In this document: positions 1 to 26,693 of the stretch, in pieces
How the letters are laid out: every line of letters starts with the position of its first letter
Numbering within the stretch: position 1 is the stretch's first letter
Assembly: GCF_000485595.1 (NCBI RefSeq)
Contig: NW_014577394.1
Span: 239,816-266,508, forward strand
Direction of reading: 5' to 3'
DNA length: 26,693 nucleotides
Source: Priapulus caudatus
Taxonomy: Eukaryota; Priapulida; Priapulimorpha; Priapulimorphida; Priapulidae
Notes under the pieces: generated by a model
Seen by the model: only the letters and a program-made list of their open reading frames with translations
Database searches by the model: none
What the model was told of the DNA's origin: nothing
Position numbers and translations under genes: made by a program

Positions 1-490
1 ATAAAAATAGTCCACTTTCCACATGCCACTTTCCAATAGTCCACATGAAAACTGAAAAATTCAGTTAACAGCTTTGATTACGTGCGTGTCAGGTGTCACT
101 GGTCGTGCCCTCACTCCCCATGATAACGCCTGCGATATAAAAACTTATTGTTATGCGGGCTGCACTACATGCCGGCCCAATCGATTTCTTAGACCGTCGC
201 GAGTTTTTGTTCGTGTGGCGAATCATGCGTTGAGGGAGTTCATGCAGCTCTAGAAGGTTTGGCTACCCCGGCTACATTGAGGAACGGGTCGTATTATGCG
301 CTCCCGTTTACAAGTCTGTATTTTTTTCGCTGCTGTGCGGCGATTATCTAGTCGCCCCGCCGGACCAACTGACACAAGCAAGCAGTCGCCCGGTAGATTT
401 TCTAATCGCCACTGGCGACTGGGCGACCGCTAGTTTCTCAAGCTGAAACAAGCTTTCAACCTCTTGTATAAACCGTCAGGAGTGGCAGAA
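1..490. other. Upstream stretch, no gene recognised
   Basis: This is moderately GC-rich relative to the following AT-rich DNA and has several CGCC/GGCG-containing motifs around 345-430, where short segments such as tcgcc and ggcga recur in both orientations. That looks like a decayed transposon end, but no clear terminal repeats or coding sequence are visible. It could equally be part of the gene's promoter region. Confidence 0.3.
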
Positions 491-826
491 CATGCGTCTA
501 AACAGAGGAATTGCTCGGACCGACCTGTGATTGGAGGATAAAAATAGAATTCGTGACGTTTCGTTTCACCGGTCATAGCTGCGCGTGTATATTTGCAAAT
601 TAATTAGACTAATCGTGCTTCAATAGACTAAAAAATAACAGAGATTAAGGCTAAGACATGTGTCTATAATAGCTAGAATTTATAGAAATGTAACTCAAAT
701 CGTTCGCTCTATATGATGGTTAGTACACGTTCCTACTGGTCATAGCATAATAGCGTATGCGGCGGGAGTCTATTTTTATCCTCCAATCACAGGTCGGAGC
801 AATTTCTCTGTTTATACGCATACATG
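491..826. repeat. 57-bp inverted repeat with about 222-bp spacer (foldback)
   Basis: Arms at 491-547 and 770-826 are reverse complements apart from a few mismatches and a small indel; both contain gattggaggataaaaatag or its complement. The spacer is AT-rich and non-coding. This may be the end-pair of a short foldback transposon or a solo hairpin. The sequence ataaaaatag also opens the window at 1-10, suggesting a further copy just upstream. Confidence 0.7.
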
Positions 827-1096
827 TGTGGCAGAGATGGAAGCTACTGCACTGGATTGTCATTCAGTATCTTAATTCTTGCGTCACACTGATTGACAGT
901 CGCAGTGGACAGTGGGAGTCTATTATTATTCACTCAGGACTAATAATACATATACAATTAAAAATATATAATATATACATAATTGGCAAAATCATCAGCA
1001 TGTTGTGATGGTGGCCGATACAGAGTAGAAGTAGTAACAGCTGGTTTGTCTGTTAAAGGAAATTCGTAGGGGCCTAGTACTCGTCAAGAGTAACCC

Positions 1097-1104
1097 ATAG
1101 AGGG
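1097..1104 (+). repeat. Left 8-bp target-site duplication (atagaggg)
   Basis: Identical to 1948-1955 immediately beyond the other end of the element at 1105-1947. An exact 8-bp duplication is the hallmark length for hAT transposons. Confidence 0.85.
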
Positions 1105-1947
1105 CAGTGGCGTAGCCAGGGGGGCGATGGGGGCGGTTGCCCCCCTAAGATTTAGAAAGCGAAAAAAAAGAAAAAAAAAGTTAAAAAAAAAAAATTCCGT
1201 CACTGAAATCAAGCCGAATTCAATTGTAATACTGCGATTCAGTTGATCAGTTCAGTTCGGCCGGTCTCCCTTACGTAAGTGAGGTGTTCGAATAAAGAAG
1301 GTTTTCACAGATGCGTATATAGTTAATAATTAATTAAATTCTGGATGAAAGTATTGCATCTGTGGTTTGGGGTATTCTGTACCTTGTACCCTATGCACAC
1401 AATGCGTTAGGATGAATGCGGGACCGGTCGGTAGGCTTGAGAGAGCTGTATTTTCCCTCTTGCCTGTATGTACATGGAGCTCGGATGGATAAAATGTGTT
1501 CCCCCCCTCCCGAGTGTCATCACACACGTTACCAGCACTTATCTTTGTAATGTTACATGACTTTTTGTATAAAATGTAATTTGCAAGTGATCGCAAACCT
1601 CATCTTCATGCTATTTTTGTTTGATTGCTTAGCAGACGGTGTTCATGATATTCATTATAAGAATCAATACTAGAAATTTATTTAAATGATATCCTTGTTT
1701 TGTTAAAATATTTACATCAATTATACCACCTATTGCTACCTTATTTAAACCAGCAGGACTGTTTCAAGTCGATAAAACATGCCAACAACATGCACCAAAT
1801 TGCACCATTAACAACATCAAAATGCAAAAAGCTCTCACTGCAACTGCAAGGGACACCTGCCTCCCACACCCACCCCTCTCGGTCGCTCCGCTCCCTCAAA
1901 CTGATTGCCGCCCCCCCCCCTTAGATTTAATCCTGGCTACGCCGTTG
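1105..1947. mobile_element. Non-autonomous hAT-like element (843 bp)
   Basis: The left end cagtggcgtagccagg and the reverse complement of the right end (caacggcgtagccagg) match at 14 of 16 positions, and an exact 8-bp duplication atagaggg flanks the element. The CAGTGGCGTAGCC-type terminus is a common hAT-end motif in invertebrates. Inside are G-runs near the left end, C-runs near the right end, and an A-rich stretch at about 1160-1195. No transposase-like reading frame is visible, so it would have to be mobilised in trans. It ends 57 bp before the likely first coding exon. Confidence 0.85.
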
Positions 1948-1955
1948 ATAGAGGG
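1948..1955 (+). repeat. Right 8-bp target-site duplication (atagaggg)
   Basis: Exact partner of 1097-1104. Confidence 0.85.
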
Positions 1956-2003
1956 ACAAGTCCATTGTTGTAGCCTCATTTTCAGGATAGTTGGTAAACA
2001 ATT

Positions 2004-26693
<24,690 letters not shown>

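Noticed and set aside
136-142. TATAAAA as a TATA box
   Set aside because: Single short match about 1.9 kb from the likely first coding exon with no supporting initiator evidence; expected by chance in AT-rich DNA.
757-1008. 83-codon plus-strand frame
   Set aside because: Overlaps the inverted repeat arm and AT-rich sequence; no similarity or splice logic.

Overview
The window is animal nuclear DNA. It holds most of one large plus-strand gene, a neurobeachin-like gene of the NBEAL1/NBEAL2 type, built from about 40 short exons. All introns I could delimit are GT-AG, and codon phase is preserved across every junction. The host looks like an early-branching or other marine invertebrate, with a sponge as my best guess, because of compact introns, AATTAATTA-rich intron sequence, hAT-type and TTAA-type miniature transposons, (GTCC)n-associated repeats and many short minisatellites. 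I cannot name the species.

Layout. Positions 1-2003 are upstream sequence: an unexplained GC-richer stretch, a 57-bp inverted repeat, and an 843-bp non-autonomous hAT-like element with a perfect 8-bp target duplication. A probable first coding exon (2004-2048) lies just after it. Exons 2-16 (4070-12489) encode the N-terminal armadillo/HEAT-like region. Exons 17-20 (13020-14201) encode the concanavalin A-like domain. Exons 21-23 (14412-16556) encode the DUF4704-type helical region. Exons 24-27 (17258-19047) encode a variable Ser/Thr/acidic linker. Exons 28-33 (19243-22649) encode the second helical region. Exons 34-36 (22844-24669) encode the PH-BEACH domain. Exons 37-40 (24834-26258) encode the first part of the BEACH domain. 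The rest of BEACH and the expected WD40 repeats lie beyond the right edge. The exons give about 6.6 kb of coding sequence, or about 2,200 residues, where vertebrate NBEAL proteins have roughly 2,700. No second protein-coding gene and no RNA gene is supported.

The protein is a BDCP-family scaffold expected to act in vesicle and granule trafficking. The oddities lie in the DNA around it. Several introns carry tandem repeats whose units contain splice-site-like sequence and which abut or merge into the real splice site (exons 14, 23, 26, 30, 39). A 154-bp hAT-like element supplies the T-run of the exon 8 acceptor. Exon 23 has two compensating frameshifts. A few unusually long exons (22, 30, also 8 and 23) are very GC-rich with G/C-ending codons, while neighbouring exons are not.
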